From Syngnathus acus (taxonomy: Eukaryota > Chordata > Actinopteri > Syngnathiformes > Syngnathidae), in contig NC_051093.1 of the NCBI RefSeq assembly GCF_901709675.1, positions 8,733,553 through 8,797,552 of the forward strand: 64,000 nucleotides of DNA, read 5' to 3'. Made by a program: the position numbers and the translations under genes. This document shows, piece by piece, positions 24,295 through 42,943 of the stretch. Every line of letters starts with the position of its first letter. The first letter of the stretch is position 1. The notes beneath the pieces are model-generated. The model made no database searches. It was not told the origin of the DNA and was given only the letters and a program-made list of their open reading frames with translations.

Positions 24295-25390
24295 TCAAAT
24301 ATGCAGACTGTTGTACCAAATTTGATCCAAAAATATAAATAAAATATTATCACGTGTCACACACCAATAAAATATACATTTTCTATGAAAGTGTTTTAGC
24401 ACCATTTGCCGCTTCTATTTTATATACAGGTATATGTAAATATCCATTTAAATGATCTCACCATTATTTTCTTTCCACACTTGTTTGTGTTGCATTTGCT
24501 TGAGGATATTGCCAAATTACCTTAACGACGCCAACATTGAGACTTGCTAAGTAGGGCAAGCAAGAATAAACATTGACTGCAGCAGTCTGGGAACGCAATT
24601 TGACAAACAATGCTAAACAACTCACTAAATGGAGATCTTTTCTTTTTTTTGTCCTGTTCCATTCAAACTAAATATAGGAATGCTTATGGTCAAGTCGTTT
24701 TCAATAGGGAAGTTTTTAGTGACATTTAGACTTTGTGAACCGCACATTGGTCTGTAATGGCCTGACCTATGAGTAATAAGAGAAACCAATCCAGTAGCAC
24801 AGAGAAGTTGGCGGCACATGTTGCTCAACGAAACAGTTAAGGTCATTACAAACCCGTCGCATCCTCATTCCTAAATGACAAAATAATTGCACCGTGAATG
24901 ACAACACCTACAGAAGTTTTAATTGTCAGACCGAGGGTTGAAATACTTTCTTAGGGTTCGGTAAATGTCATGGCGGAGATTTTACGTCATGCCAGTGACA
25001 ATACACCACACCTGGCTTTCTGTTTCTCTCATAACTCCAAAAAGTTCAAACAACTAACAAATCAACTTGCATGTCAAGTATATAACCTCGGCCCTCCCTC
25101 ACACGAATTTGTCTTTACTTGCCGAGTGTCATCACAAACATCCCGGCCACATGTTCTGCTTGTATGACGACTTTGAAACGACTCAGCCTTCATCAACAAA
25201 CAACAGTTAGGAAAAAGGTATAATCATGACGCCCTCTAATTCTTTTCACTTGTAATATCAGGCTTCAAAATTTGAATCAAGGCTATTGAGATGTGTTTTT
25301 GTTGTTAGATAGCATTGCAAATTATTTTCTAATTCACTTTCAGTATTTTCTGACTAAATTGGCCATACTGAAAATACATACACCACTTAT

Positions 25391-25554
25391 ACATCTTCCG
25401 GGATTGCAGCCATCCCATATAATTGTGCGCTGTGAAATTATATATCACTTCATTATTTAATTGGTTACTTAAACATCTTACGGGGTTGCAGCGATCCCTT
25501 ATAACTGTGCGCTGTGAAATTATATGTAACTTAATGATTTAATTGGTTACAAAA
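25391..25554. repeat. two-copy tandem duplication, 82-bp unit
   Basis: Units at 25391-25472 and 25473-25554 share ACATCTT.CGGG.TTGCAG and TGTGCGCTGTGAAATTATAT, with about nine differences. It probably lies in the dlx3b 3' UTR. Confidence 0.85.
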
Positions 25555-25583
25555 TTATTATTACTTTAGTACAGAAAAATTGT

Positions 25584-25656
25584 GACGCGGTGGCACACTG
25601 TCCACCTTAAAGTTCAGAGGTTGCCGGGTTCGATCCCATCTCCAGGCTTCCTCAAA
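25584..25656 (+). repeat. tRNA-derived SINE head
   Basis: An A-box-like GGTGGCACACTG is followed by the pol III B box GGTTCGATCCC at 25627-25637, then the CTCCAGGCTTCCTC continuation usual in fish SINEs. The stretch cannot fold as a full cloverleaf with intact arms, so it is not a tRNA gene. Confidence 0.6.
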
Positions 25657-25875
25657 AAAAATAAACAACTTAAATGTAGAATATCAACAGTAGTCTGTCT
25701 ATGGCTATAAATGGTATTAAGCAAATGAATGCATTTGGGAACTTTGGTCATGTTTCAAATGTTCAATATGGAAAGTCCATTTTCATCCTGCTTTAGAGGA
25801 ACGCCTTTGGGTATTTCTGGATGATCCCAAAACTTCCCTCCTGTTTGGGTTGAATGTCTTCAGTATGTTTGGGAC

Positions 25876-31004
<5,129 letters not shown>

Positions 31005-31373
31005 TGTTCACGATGTTCCGGCAAGTGTTCAGTAATGCTAAAGACAAAGAGACAAGAGTGTGGAGCTGGCGTTCCCAAGTTGTCCACGGTGGCGGCGCCC
31101 AGCCCACAAGTGGAGCTCCTAATTACAGGGCGCGCCGAGCTGAGCCAAGCCGGGCAGGAGAGAAGGAGTGGATGTCTCCCTCTCATTGGCTCCCCCTCGC
31201 ACTCCCAGCCTCTGCCCCGGGGCCAAGACGGCACTGCTTGTCGCCTGTCTGACTCCCTTCTTCTCCCCGCAGAAACCTCCAGTGAACCTCTCCCTAAAGC
31301 CTTAAAGACACCGAGGCGCACTAGCAACCAAGCAATCCCAAAACAAACAGAAAAAAAAAGTCACCTCACCTGA
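31005..31373 (-). promoter_or_regulatory. dlx3b promoter and 5' UTR, CpG-rich
   Basis: The GC- and CpG-rich segment directly upstream of the dlx3b ATG contrasts with AT-rich flanks and probably contains the start site. A minus-strand ATG at 31107, in a different frame, opens a reading frame that overlaps the main start codon. It would act as an upstream open frame if transcribed. It contains a CCAATGAGAG-like box at about 31180-31190 on the minus strand. Confidence 0.5.
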
Positions 31374-32159
31374 ATATGCGAGTAGAATCTCAACGTGGTG
31401 CATCAAAAGTACGCAGCAAAAAGTCTTGACGTTTCAAGAGAAGGGCAAAAAAGAAATAGCTGAGTAGTGTAAGAAAGATTTTTACTTTGGCAGTGGGAAT
31501 AAATATACCAATTTAGCAAACAAAGATAATGGTGTGGTGATAAGGTATGTTTACGCATTGGCTTTGCTCCTATTCAAATGGAGATGCTGCTTGTAGAATC
31601 ACATTGAGAGTCAATCAGGCTTTCTTTACATGGGTCGACTTGAGCCCCGGGCCTCCATCATGCCCTGGAGGGGAGCCAACCGAGCTTTATGCAGTGGACC
31701 TACAATAAACCCAAAAGTATAGGTCTGCAAAAAAGTCCCACTGGGATCCTAAAAGCAAAGACTAGGCTGAATTAATTGGCTGAAAGAGTAAAGCTATGAT
31801 GGTTCTCATTAACATTATAGGGAATTTTGGTCTGAAGATTATTTCGGATGAATAAAGTGAACAATGTTTGAAACATTTTGAAAAAAGATGCACAGCCAGG
31901 TGTTTATTTGTATTTTATGGAGCTTACCCTGTTGTAAATGTGTTTGTGGATGAACATATACAATTGTTTTACAAATAAATCAAAACATGAAGAAAACAAG
32001 ATAATTCAATTCTTAACTTCTTATACCTTTAAATTGAAGAATTAGTTTGTTCAATACCATTACATTTCATCATTATTTTAGCAAAGCAAACATTTCCAAT
32101 ACACACAAAAAATATCTTGCTTTCCAGTGAACCATGGAATTAATATTTCATCAGTTCTG

Positions 32160-32600
32160 AGAACTTCAGAATGATGTTGGGTGGAGTCAACCAACTTCTG
32201 GAAACTTTGAACTGGTCCTCCAGCCCACGATGATTGAACTACATTCCCAATCCCTCAGCATATCTTGGTTTTGCATCACACACTTTCTATTGCATTAAGT
32301 CTGTGGATTGGGCTGGCCACTCCATACTGCTAATCTCGTTGGTCTGGACCCAAGATGCTTCTTGGTTACTGGTGTTTTGGGCCCATTGTCTTTCAAGGCC
32401 ATTTCTTTTTTTTTGTTTAAGGCAACAAGACCATGTATTCAAAGTAGTCCATAATCCCCATCTGGCATGCAATAAATAGACTGAAAACAAGACACAGCAC
32501 CCCGACACATTATCTTGCATTTATCAGTGCAGAAAATGTTACAGAATTTCTCTCAAGGTCAGTGAAATGCACCGCCTTCACCTAAGTGTCTTTGAGAAAT
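32160..32600 (-). mobile_element. Tc1-like transposase fossil
   Basis: The minus strand at about 32287-32325 reads MEWPAQSTDLMQ, a damaged form of the WPAQSPDLNPIE block that carries the second catalytic Asp of Tc1 transposases. Flanking minus-strand frames contain further family-like pieces broken by stops. This is a dead fragment. Confidence 0.65.
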
Positions 32601-33828
32601 GCAGAAGAATCGTGGAATGTATATAGTTCAATCGATCTGAGCTGGAATACCAACAGTTGGAATTGAAATCTAGACTAAGTTCTCATTTAAAAGCATTAGA
32701 AAGTATGTTCAAATTGATAGATAGCATGTCAATTTTCCCCAAACAGCATTTTATTTAGAACTTTTATGTATGGTAACCACCCAATCCCTGCAAAATATAT
32801 TTTCAGGAATATGTTCTCTGTAACCCTTTTTTTTTTTTTTTTACACAATCACTCTAAACATATCATAATGCAAAATTCCTCCTTTGCTCATACGCCAGAA
32901 CACTGAAAGCACTTGGTGCTCTCACTGGTGAGCTTTACATGATTCTTGCATCTTATAAAAATGAGACCTTATAATTACATGGGGGAAGTGGATGAACAGC
33001 AGATCTTGGCAATGTTCTGTACAAAGAGGAGGTTAGATGCGGGTGAATGGCACAACAGTAACACTTTGGGTCTTCTGCGGAACGCTTTTAAAGAAACAGC
33101 GCTGATATAATCCCCAGAATGCCCTGATACTCTTTGGAGTGGGGCAGACCTTACATTTCTACAGTACAAATGAGGATACAATCAAAACTTTGGGTCCAAA
33201 GTCTTAGCCCAAAAAAGTAGCAAGTCTCCAAAAAAAAATGAATGGAAAAAAACATTAGGTAAAGTTAGCCTCTATCTGATCATGTTTTGATGTTAATTTT
33301 ACAAGTGTATACATGTGGTTAGTGTATTTTCGATTTTATTTGACAAGATTCCCTGATGGCCAGTGCAGAGAATAAGAGGAAACTCATCCCATCGGTGGAA
33401 GAAGTAAGGCGCAGTGTCTAGATCTTTCCAGCGGGTAGCGCACTTTGTGTTCCCTACCAGAAGAAGGGAGACCAAAGAGTTGTGCCCATTCCCCTCTGAA
33501 GTGTCTCCACAGGTTGATCAAGTGTTTTGAAAGTCCAACCCACTTCCCTCATCCATCCAGGGGGGTTAAAGTGAGAGGCATCGACGGAGGTCTGACTGGC
33601 CCGCGACGTTCCGCACGGGAGGACTGCTGATTTTTTCCTCTCTGCGCAGGAAAATAAGAGTCAGACATGGAGTGAATCGAGTATTTTTTTTTTTAGTTGT
33701 ATATTAAGACATTTTGGCTTCAGATCAAAAGCTGACAAGTCCAGCTTTTGTTTCATCGTATTAACTTAACAACTCAGGACCGAGCCAGTTTTTGCCTGGC
33801 TGTGTTTCAAGTCTACAAAAAAATCCTA

Positions 33829-33834
33829 TTTATT
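33829..33834 (-). terminator. candidate psmd11 polyadenylation signal
   Basis: A minus-strand AATAAA about 550 bases beyond the psmd11 stop codon. Confidence 0.35.
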
Positions 33835-34382
33835 TCTCTGTGGGACTACAAAGGAAATAAAACAACGATTTTCATGCGTGAGCGATGAAAGGGTGGAGCG
33901 TGAGCCAAGGGAAAACCATGACATTGTGGGCCGCTTCTGGATCACTGGATGTTTCCGCCATTTCATGTTTTTGATATGTTATAATGTTGGAAATACATCC
34001 AGATGTACACGGTGGGTTTTGTGGCTCTTGGCAGAGGTCTCCGGACTGCCTTCTAATTGCTGTTGTGTCTTGTCTCTGTTTGGAACCTTAAGCGCCACCC
34101 AAAACTGAAAAGCTTGGCAGCAGGATGGGCTTTGAAGTGGACTTCAGTGGTAGGTTTTTGGTCTATTTGTCTTTGGAATTGCAAACATCCACGGTTAGGG
34201 GTTGACTTCATCTTAACTGGCAAGACTAGCATACCTGATCCTGTGAATTTCCAAGAGGTCTACAACACATGACGATTTACTGATCTTGTTTTAAAAGGAC
34301 AAATACAACATTGATTATTGAAGACCCGACGGAAAAAAAAAATACACTCAGGATAAATGTAATTGAGTCGACAAGACTGACC

Positions 34383-37330
<2,948 letters not shown>

Positions 37331-37858
37331 CTTTCTTGTACCTGTCACACAGCTCCGCTCGGCTCGGCTCCGCTCGGCTTGTTAGATTTCCGCTCAGGTC
37401 CTTCACGCTCGATGCCGGCCGGAACAATGCTGCTCCTAACAGGACGTGTATGGTACTTCTTTCCACAAAACAAACCATGCATCATCATCCTTCGAATACT
37501 GATGCAAACAAATATTTTTGCTTCTGAAATATTTTTATTCATGAGACAATATTAAAAGAGATGTAATAATCAGTATTTTAGTTGTAAACATTTGTTTAGA
37601 CACCACTGGTTTAATCTATGGCAATTAAGACTAATGGCAAAAATATAAACCATCAAAAAACAAAACATAAATTTTAGAATTTCAAAACAAATTATGTCTC
37701 TCAGTTTATTGCCTCAAAAAAAGTATTGAACATACATCTATTCAACAAAGGGGATGTATAAAAAATTCCCCAACATAGACTTTACATAAGGTGTTATAGG
37801 ACGTTCTGTGAACCTTTTAATAGTACCAAAACTTCTGAATTAAATATAAAAAATAACC

Positions 37859-37864
37859 TTTATT
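37859..37864 (-). terminator. rpain polyadenylation signal
   Basis: A minus-strand AATAAA 57 bases beyond the rpain stop codon, about 530 bases before the psmd11 start codon. The two genes therefore appear to be separate transcription units in tandem. Confidence 0.55.
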
Positions 37865-37920
37865 TGAACAAATATTTACATATTCATAAATACAAATAAT
37901 TTTTTTTATGCTGTTCCACA

Positions 37921-39207
37921 TCACAGGATGATGGAGAGGTAGTCACAAACCTGAAAGCAGAGTCAAGAGAAACTGTGATGCTCCAATCGAAATAAGGACT
38001 TTACATCAGCTATATGTGAGAGTGAGTTAAACTACAAATGGGTAGAAAAAGAGTAAAGAAGAATTTTGGAACTAAATGTTGTACCTTGCAACTTATTAGC
38101 AGGTTGGGAGAGGCATCTGCATTTGATGCTAATGAAAAAACAGGATTGGAGGAGCAGCCTTCCATGTGCTCTGTGACTCTGGATTCGAGAAGTTGCCGTA
38201 GGACATCTGCAGTGATGTTCTTCATCTAAAGACAGTGTACAACATAACACAATCTCAACAAAACAAGATGATCCCATTTCATCTTCTAGACACACCAAAA
38301 CATTTCTTAATCTATTCACGCATCTTTACAACTTGGTAATCATCTACTGATCAAACATTTCAAGGGCTTTTAAAAATGTACCTTTGTATTTATGTATAGT
38401 CCACATGGACAGGATATGAAATGACTGCTGATTTTCAAGTTGCTCCTAGCAAACACAAGAGAAGGGTTAGTCCTCAACAAATATTTAACAAGCACAATCG
38501 TATTTTACTTACATATGGCACATGGGACAAATAACATGAGCCACTTCCATTCCTTCCACAACAGATGATATGTACTGCTGCTCAAATTGTTGGTTTCTCT
38601 CGTACTCTTCAATAATAGACATTTCTGAAGTATTAATGGAAAACAGACTGTTTATGAATACATTTAGTATGCAGTTTTTAAGTGTTCTCCTTGGGGTTAA
38701 TCACTTGGGCCATTATAAATGTGCAAGACATTACCATAGGTCAGAAGCTCCTGCTGGATCTCCTCTAAAACTGCCAGTTCATCATGGTCCTTCATAACGT
38801 TGTCCAACTGTTTGGAAAGAGGTCACCGTTTAATGATTGATTGCATACCTCTGTGATTGCATACCTCTGTCATTCCCTTTGGACCCCATAAGGACGGTAA
38901 TTTCCTATCTTCGGACTGCAGCGCGCTCCATTCCTCTTCCATGACCTCCTGTACAATGAAGGAGGTCGCGGGGCCGCTGCATTTGGAACCCTCACCCATC
39001 TTGCGATATCGGTCGAGCAATCTCGACCTGCTACCCTTGAGCCTCTCTACGCATCGCTGTAAAAAAAAAAAAAAAAAAAAAGCAGATGATAAGTGAACGC
39101 CTTATGTTTACGCTGGAATTCTTAATGCACGCCACCTTGCGGTATGTTTCTTTCCACGGCGGGGTTGTTCCCTTATAAAGCGAGCGATGTCTCTGCGAAG
39201 ACTCCAT
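37921..39207 (-). CDS. rpain: RPA-interacting protein (RIP-alpha)
   Basis: RPAIN binds replication protein A and carries it into the nucleus with importin-beta. Seven coding exons (39136-39207, 38865-39056, 38735-38807, 38513-38624, 38382-38445, 38085-38225, 37921-37950) give 227 residues against 219 in human. The N-terminal block has RSLYKGTTPPWKETYRKR and LLDRYRK, the conserved FIVQEVMEEEWSALQS follows, and then the acidic helix LAVLEEIQQELL. The cysteine-rich RPA-binding/zinc domain starts at CPMC (Cys145, Cys148) and CPCG (Cys162, Cys164). The protein ends with VCDYLSIIL, parallel to human ACDTWAVIL. The exon 2 donor lies in a perfect 16-bp tandem duplication. Only the donor at 38864/38863 keeps the frame into exon 3. 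Confidence 0.95.
38839..38870. repeat. 16-bp tandem duplication of the rpain exon 2 donor
   Basis: GATTGCATACCTCTGT occurs twice in direct tandem with no mismatch. Each copy contains a GAG|GTATGC splice donor on the minus strand. The exon-proximal donor is in frame; the distal one would add 16 bases and shift the frame. Confidence 0.95.
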
Positions 39208-39760
39208 TTCAGAAGCATGAATACAAACGCAGTTGAGCGTGAAACGCTGGCTTGTCTTGTAAATTGTCACTCGGACATGACTCCAGCAATAACAACTCTG
39301 AAACGGTTTTAATACTGTCCGGTGACCCGGATGTGAATGTGTGCCGACGCGCATTGCATTGTGGGATACGAAATTCATTACTAGACGAAAGAAAAGCGTT
39401 TTTGTAATCCCTGAAAAGAAAGTGAAGTGAAATTAATTGAGACCACATATATTTACACACATGCAAACATTGTTCATATATGAAATAATATTTTTGTCAC
39501 ACCTGGTTAGGAAGTGTTTGGTCCTATATATTGACCCCCCCCCAAGTTGGTCTGATGAAAAAATGTGGCCACCTGCAGCATTTAAATTGCCTATATAGAA
39601 TATATTCATTAAAAAACTATGCCCATTACAGGAAGCCATCCAAAAAAATGATACCAATAAAAGTTTATGTAAAATTCATGTTATCCATTACATCTGACAA
39701 AAGTTGTCATCAGCGAATGAAATAAACCTTGCACTCATCTTCCAGGTTTATCTTCCGCTT

Positions 39761-39791
39761 CTCCTCCTCCTCCTCCTCCTCCTCCTCCTCT
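39761..39791. repeat. (CTC)n microsatellite
   Basis: Ten CTC units in the interval between rpain and cdk5r1. Confidence 0.95.
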
Positions 39792-39927
39792 TCCGCCGCA
39801 GCAGTTGTCAGAACACATCTGCTCGGCTGTGTCAGCACCCCGGACAGCGAATGGTTTGTGATAGGCCGGAACTAGTGGACTGCCAATGACTTCATCCGCC
39901 TGCCTGCAACACAGACGGCGAGAAGAA

Positions 39928-39955
39928 GCATCAGCATCAGCATCAGCATCAGCAG
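39928..39955. repeat. (GCATCA)n hexamer repeat
   Basis: Four GCATCA units and a partial fifth. Confidence 0.9.
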
Positions 39956-40039
39956 CCAGAGCAGCATCCTCTCTCTAGCCAATCAAAAGGCGGCATTTCC
40001 CTCCTCCATCCAACCCGAATAACTATAGACTCCCGCATA

Positions 40040-40067
40040 CCCCCCCCCCCCCCCCTCTCTCTCTCTC
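40040..40067. repeat. poly-C followed by (TC)n
   Basis: About 16 C residues run into a TC tract. The length is likely uncertain in sequencing. Confidence 0.85.
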
Positions 40068-40379
40068 CGACTGTCTCTCTCTCCAAGGTTTTCATCGCCA
40101 AGGGTAGACACAGATGTCTATTTTTGGAATTTGTAGAGGCCATTTACTCCTTGTTTTTTAGTGTTTTACGCATTTTTTTTATTTTTAAATTTTATTTATG
40201 TTTTGCGCTCCGTATTTGATGTGTCTGGGCAATTAATAACCGAAGCCGTGTCGATTTTCGGGTATCAATGGACGACATTTTCCAACGTGCTTCCCAGCAC
40301 ATCTCGCTCTTCTATTTCGTGCATTTGCATTTCATTGAGAACAACGGCAAGTTTTCGTTTTAGAGATGAAATTAGGGAA

Positions 40380-40531
40380 AAACGGTAGACCCCGGGGACG
40401 AGAGCATTTAGGCCTGTAGCGTGGGGCTTTTCACGGAACGGATCACGGCGATTTGCGTGGAAACTGAACAGGACGTCTGGGATTTCTACAAGGCTCCATG
40501 GATCGGGCGAGAAGAGTCAATTAGTGATCAG
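40380..40531 (+). other. candidate cdk5r1 5' UTR exon
   Basis: A GC-richer segment ends at a good donor (CAG|GTAGGA at 40531/40532). A matching acceptor, TGCTCACAG, is at 41497, leaving a second exon with 106 bases of leader before the cdk5r1 ATG. A non-coding first exon is plausible. The 5' limit is not known. Confidence 0.35.
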
Positions 40532-41603
40532 GTAGGAAATCGGAACGATTTATTTTTCATCACAATGCAACTGCTTATTAACATAACAAATATCCAATTA
40601 TCGACCCGTAATTCTGTAATACAAAAGTGCCAATACAAAATGCAGGCTGTTTTATGCGTACATAAGATGCGTCTGTACGTTTCTTCATCCCGCAATCATT
40701 TATTGCGGGGCTATTCTCTTCCACATTATGCATGTATGACACAACGTGACGTTTCTGCTAAAAGAAGAGGCGGGGTTGTCTTGTTTTCTAGGCTTCCATT
40801 TTGAAGCTAAGATGGATGCTTGCGCACATTTTCTTCACATGCCTCCGTGGCCTAGCTTGATTCTTATATAATAGCGATAAGTACTGCAGGCCAGTGAGTG
40901 CTATGGCGAACTGTGCCACGTCCAACACAGGAAGACAGACAACCATTTCCTTTCACATTTGCCTGTCATTGACTGGGATGGAAAGTCGAATTATCTATCT
41001 TTAGTATGCAATGACCAAAAGCCATAATATTTTTAGTGAATTGTTCATGTTCTTGCAGTGCAGCACAGTGTCCTAGATTTGCACATCTGCATGATCTCGG
41101 TCGAGGCCATCCTGTTTTTAAATGATTGGCTGAAATGGACACAAGAAATTGACAAAAGACCATATATACTATGAAAAGACCTTATAAATAAGTATAAGAA
41201 TATATAAATATTACAATGCACAAATTACAGTCATTATATCATTCACTGTGACTAATTTAAATAAAGAACATGCAGGGCATTCCTTTTTCTTAATTATTGT
41301 GGAGAAGCTGGAGGCTCCTCAGTTGTCATGGTAACTATGAGACTGTGAATCCCAGTGGAAAGCACTGTCTATTGTAGGGAGCCAGTCTGCACTAAATATT
41401 GGGATTTCACAGCTCAGAGGGAAAATGACAGATTGTCAGTGTTTTAAAATGTCTTTTTGTATTGTAAATGCCTTATAATAGAAATTTCTGCTCACAGATT
41501 CACCGAGGTGAGACACTTTGGTTCTTCTCCAAACAAGGAGGTTCCTTATCGCTGCTCCACCACCACCACCAGTCTGTCGCTCTGCTGACCCTCGCCAGGC
41601 ATC

Positions 41604-42943
41604 ATGGGTACAGTGCTGTCCCTTTCCCCCAGCTACCGTAAGGCAGCCCTGTTTGAGGACGGCCCACCCACAGTGGGTCACTACACAGCAGTCCAGAACA
41701 GCAAGAACGCAAAGGATGCTGCGGCAGCTGCTGCCAAATCCCTCAAACGCCCCTCCATCATCAGTGTGTTGCCATGGAAACGAATTGTGGCCGTATCAGC
41801 CAAGAGGAAAGGATCCAAGAAACTGCAGTCAGACGGGGGCGACGGCGGGAAAGGATGCTCGCCGGACGCCGATGACGTCATCACCTCTAATTCGGCTTCG
41901 AACAGCTCGAAGCTGAAGAAATCTCAGTCCTGTGCAAATCTTTCCTCTTACTCTTCCAACCAGGATCCCTCAGCCACCACCTTGACTACCTCCTCTCACC
42001 TCCCCACCTCCAAGACCCTCATTAATGTAGCTACAGTCGCTGCGAAAAAGAATTCCCTAACTGGCTCCGGGATCCAACCTTCCACTGCGGTTGGTACGCC
42101 AAAGCGTGTCATTGTTCAGGTAGCAGACTATTTTTCCAATATTTGAAAACCGAGAACCACTGGGTTTGCGCAAGAGTTGGGCGTCGTAAACTGTGACCTA
42201 AATAATTTGCTATGCAAATAAATCAATGACCCAATGACCTAAATAATTTGTATGCTACAACAAACTATGCTAACCAAATGCTATGCTAATAAATCAATAA
42301 CCCAATGACCTAAATCATTTGTATGCTACAACAAGCTATGCTAACCAAATGCTAATAAATCAATAACCGAACGTAATGTCGATTTGTTAATCACTTAGCC
42401 ATACCTAAACTGTTGTATTCCCTTTCCTCCTGTCTTTATCCGTTCCCTCAGGCTTCCACCAGTGAGCTGATGCGCAGCCTGGGAGAATTCCTGTGCCGTC
42501 GTTGTTATCGTCTAAAGCGTCTCTCGCCGACCGATCCCGTGCTGTGGCTGCGCAGCGTCGACCGCTCCCTCCTCCTTCAGGGTTGGCAGGATCAGGGCTT
42601 CATAACACCGGCCAACGTGGTCTTCCTCTACATGTTGTGCCGCGACGTGGTCTCCGCCGAGGTGGCCTCGGAGCGTGAGCTGCAGGCCTCGCTGCTCACG
42701 TGCCTCTACCTGTCCTACTCCTACATGGGCAATGAGATCTCCTACCCGTTGAAGCCCTTCTTGGTGGAGGCCGAGAAGGAGGCCTTCTGGGACCGCTGCC
42801 TGGAGATCATCAACCGCATGAGCGGCAAGATGCTCCAGATCAACACCGACCCGCACTTCTTCACCCAGGTGTTTGCTGACCTGAAGAATGAGAGCAAGAA
42901 AGAAGAGGAGAAGACCAAACTCTTTATAGGCCTTGACCGATAA
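41604..42943 (+). CDS. cdk5r1: CDK5 activator p35
   Basis: p35 is the neuronal, membrane-tethered activator of CDK5, which controls neuron migration and cytoskeleton. Two coding exons, 41604-42119 and 42452-42943, give 335 residues. The N-terminus [14 protein letters not shown] has Gly2 for myristoylation. [14 protein letters not shown] and [18 protein letters not shown] (basic membrane-binding part) follow. The C-terminal cyclin-like activating domain starts at [20 protein letters not shown] (residue 173 on) and ends KLFIGLDR, almost identical to human. The region between (about 70-165) is Ser/Thr-rich and less conserved. An alanine run (AAAAAAK) replaces the shorter human linker. Most vertebrate cdk5r1 genes I know have one coding exon; here the ORF is broken by an intron exactly between VIVQ and ASTSE. 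Duplicate a/b status cannot be assigned. Confidence 0.95.
42120..42451 (+). other. 332-bp phase-0 intron inside the cdk5r1 coding sequence
   Basis: The donor TTCAG|GTAGCA and the acceptor CCCTCAG|GCTTCC border an AT-rich insert that begins with an in-frame stop nine codons in. Removing it restores a seamless p35 protein between VIVQ and ASTSE. A pyrimidine tract precedes the acceptor. Confidence 0.85.
42193..42369. repeat. tandem repeat inside the cdk5r1 intron
   Basis: Two units of about 71 and 66 bp plus a shortened first unit share AATGACCTAAATAATTTGTA, GCTACAACAAACTATGCTAA and AATAAATCAATAACCC. They fill over half of the intron. Confidence 0.85.

Larger units (their letters stand above)
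20235..25875. other. dlx4b-dlx3b intergenic region
   Basis: This is the space between the two convergent homeobox genes. In vertebrates the matching interval holds shared Dlx enhancers. It contains no exon. It includes a candidate enhancer at 22080-22390, SINE remnants at 21762-21862, 23253-23345 and 25584-25656, a hAT fossil at 23413-23890, a GT microsatellite at 24189-24223 and an 82-bp tandem duplication at 25391-25554. The right-hand part probably overlaps the dlx3b 3' UTR. Confidence 0.6.
31374..34382. other. intergenic region between dlx3b and psmd11
   Basis: No exon was recognised. It holds a decayed Tc1 element near 32160-32600, poly-A/T runs and a candidate psmd11 polyadenylation signal at 33829-33834. 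The remainder is plain AT-rich DNA. Confidence 0.6.

Noticed and set aside
25584-25656. Possible tRNA gene
   Set aside because: The B box is intact but the acceptor and anticodon stems do not pair. The flanking sequence continues as a known type of fish SINE.
42512-42856. 114-codon minus-strand open frame inside cdk5r1
   Set aside because: It is antisense to a strongly conserved coding exon. The frame follows from the GC-rich codon usage of the real gene.
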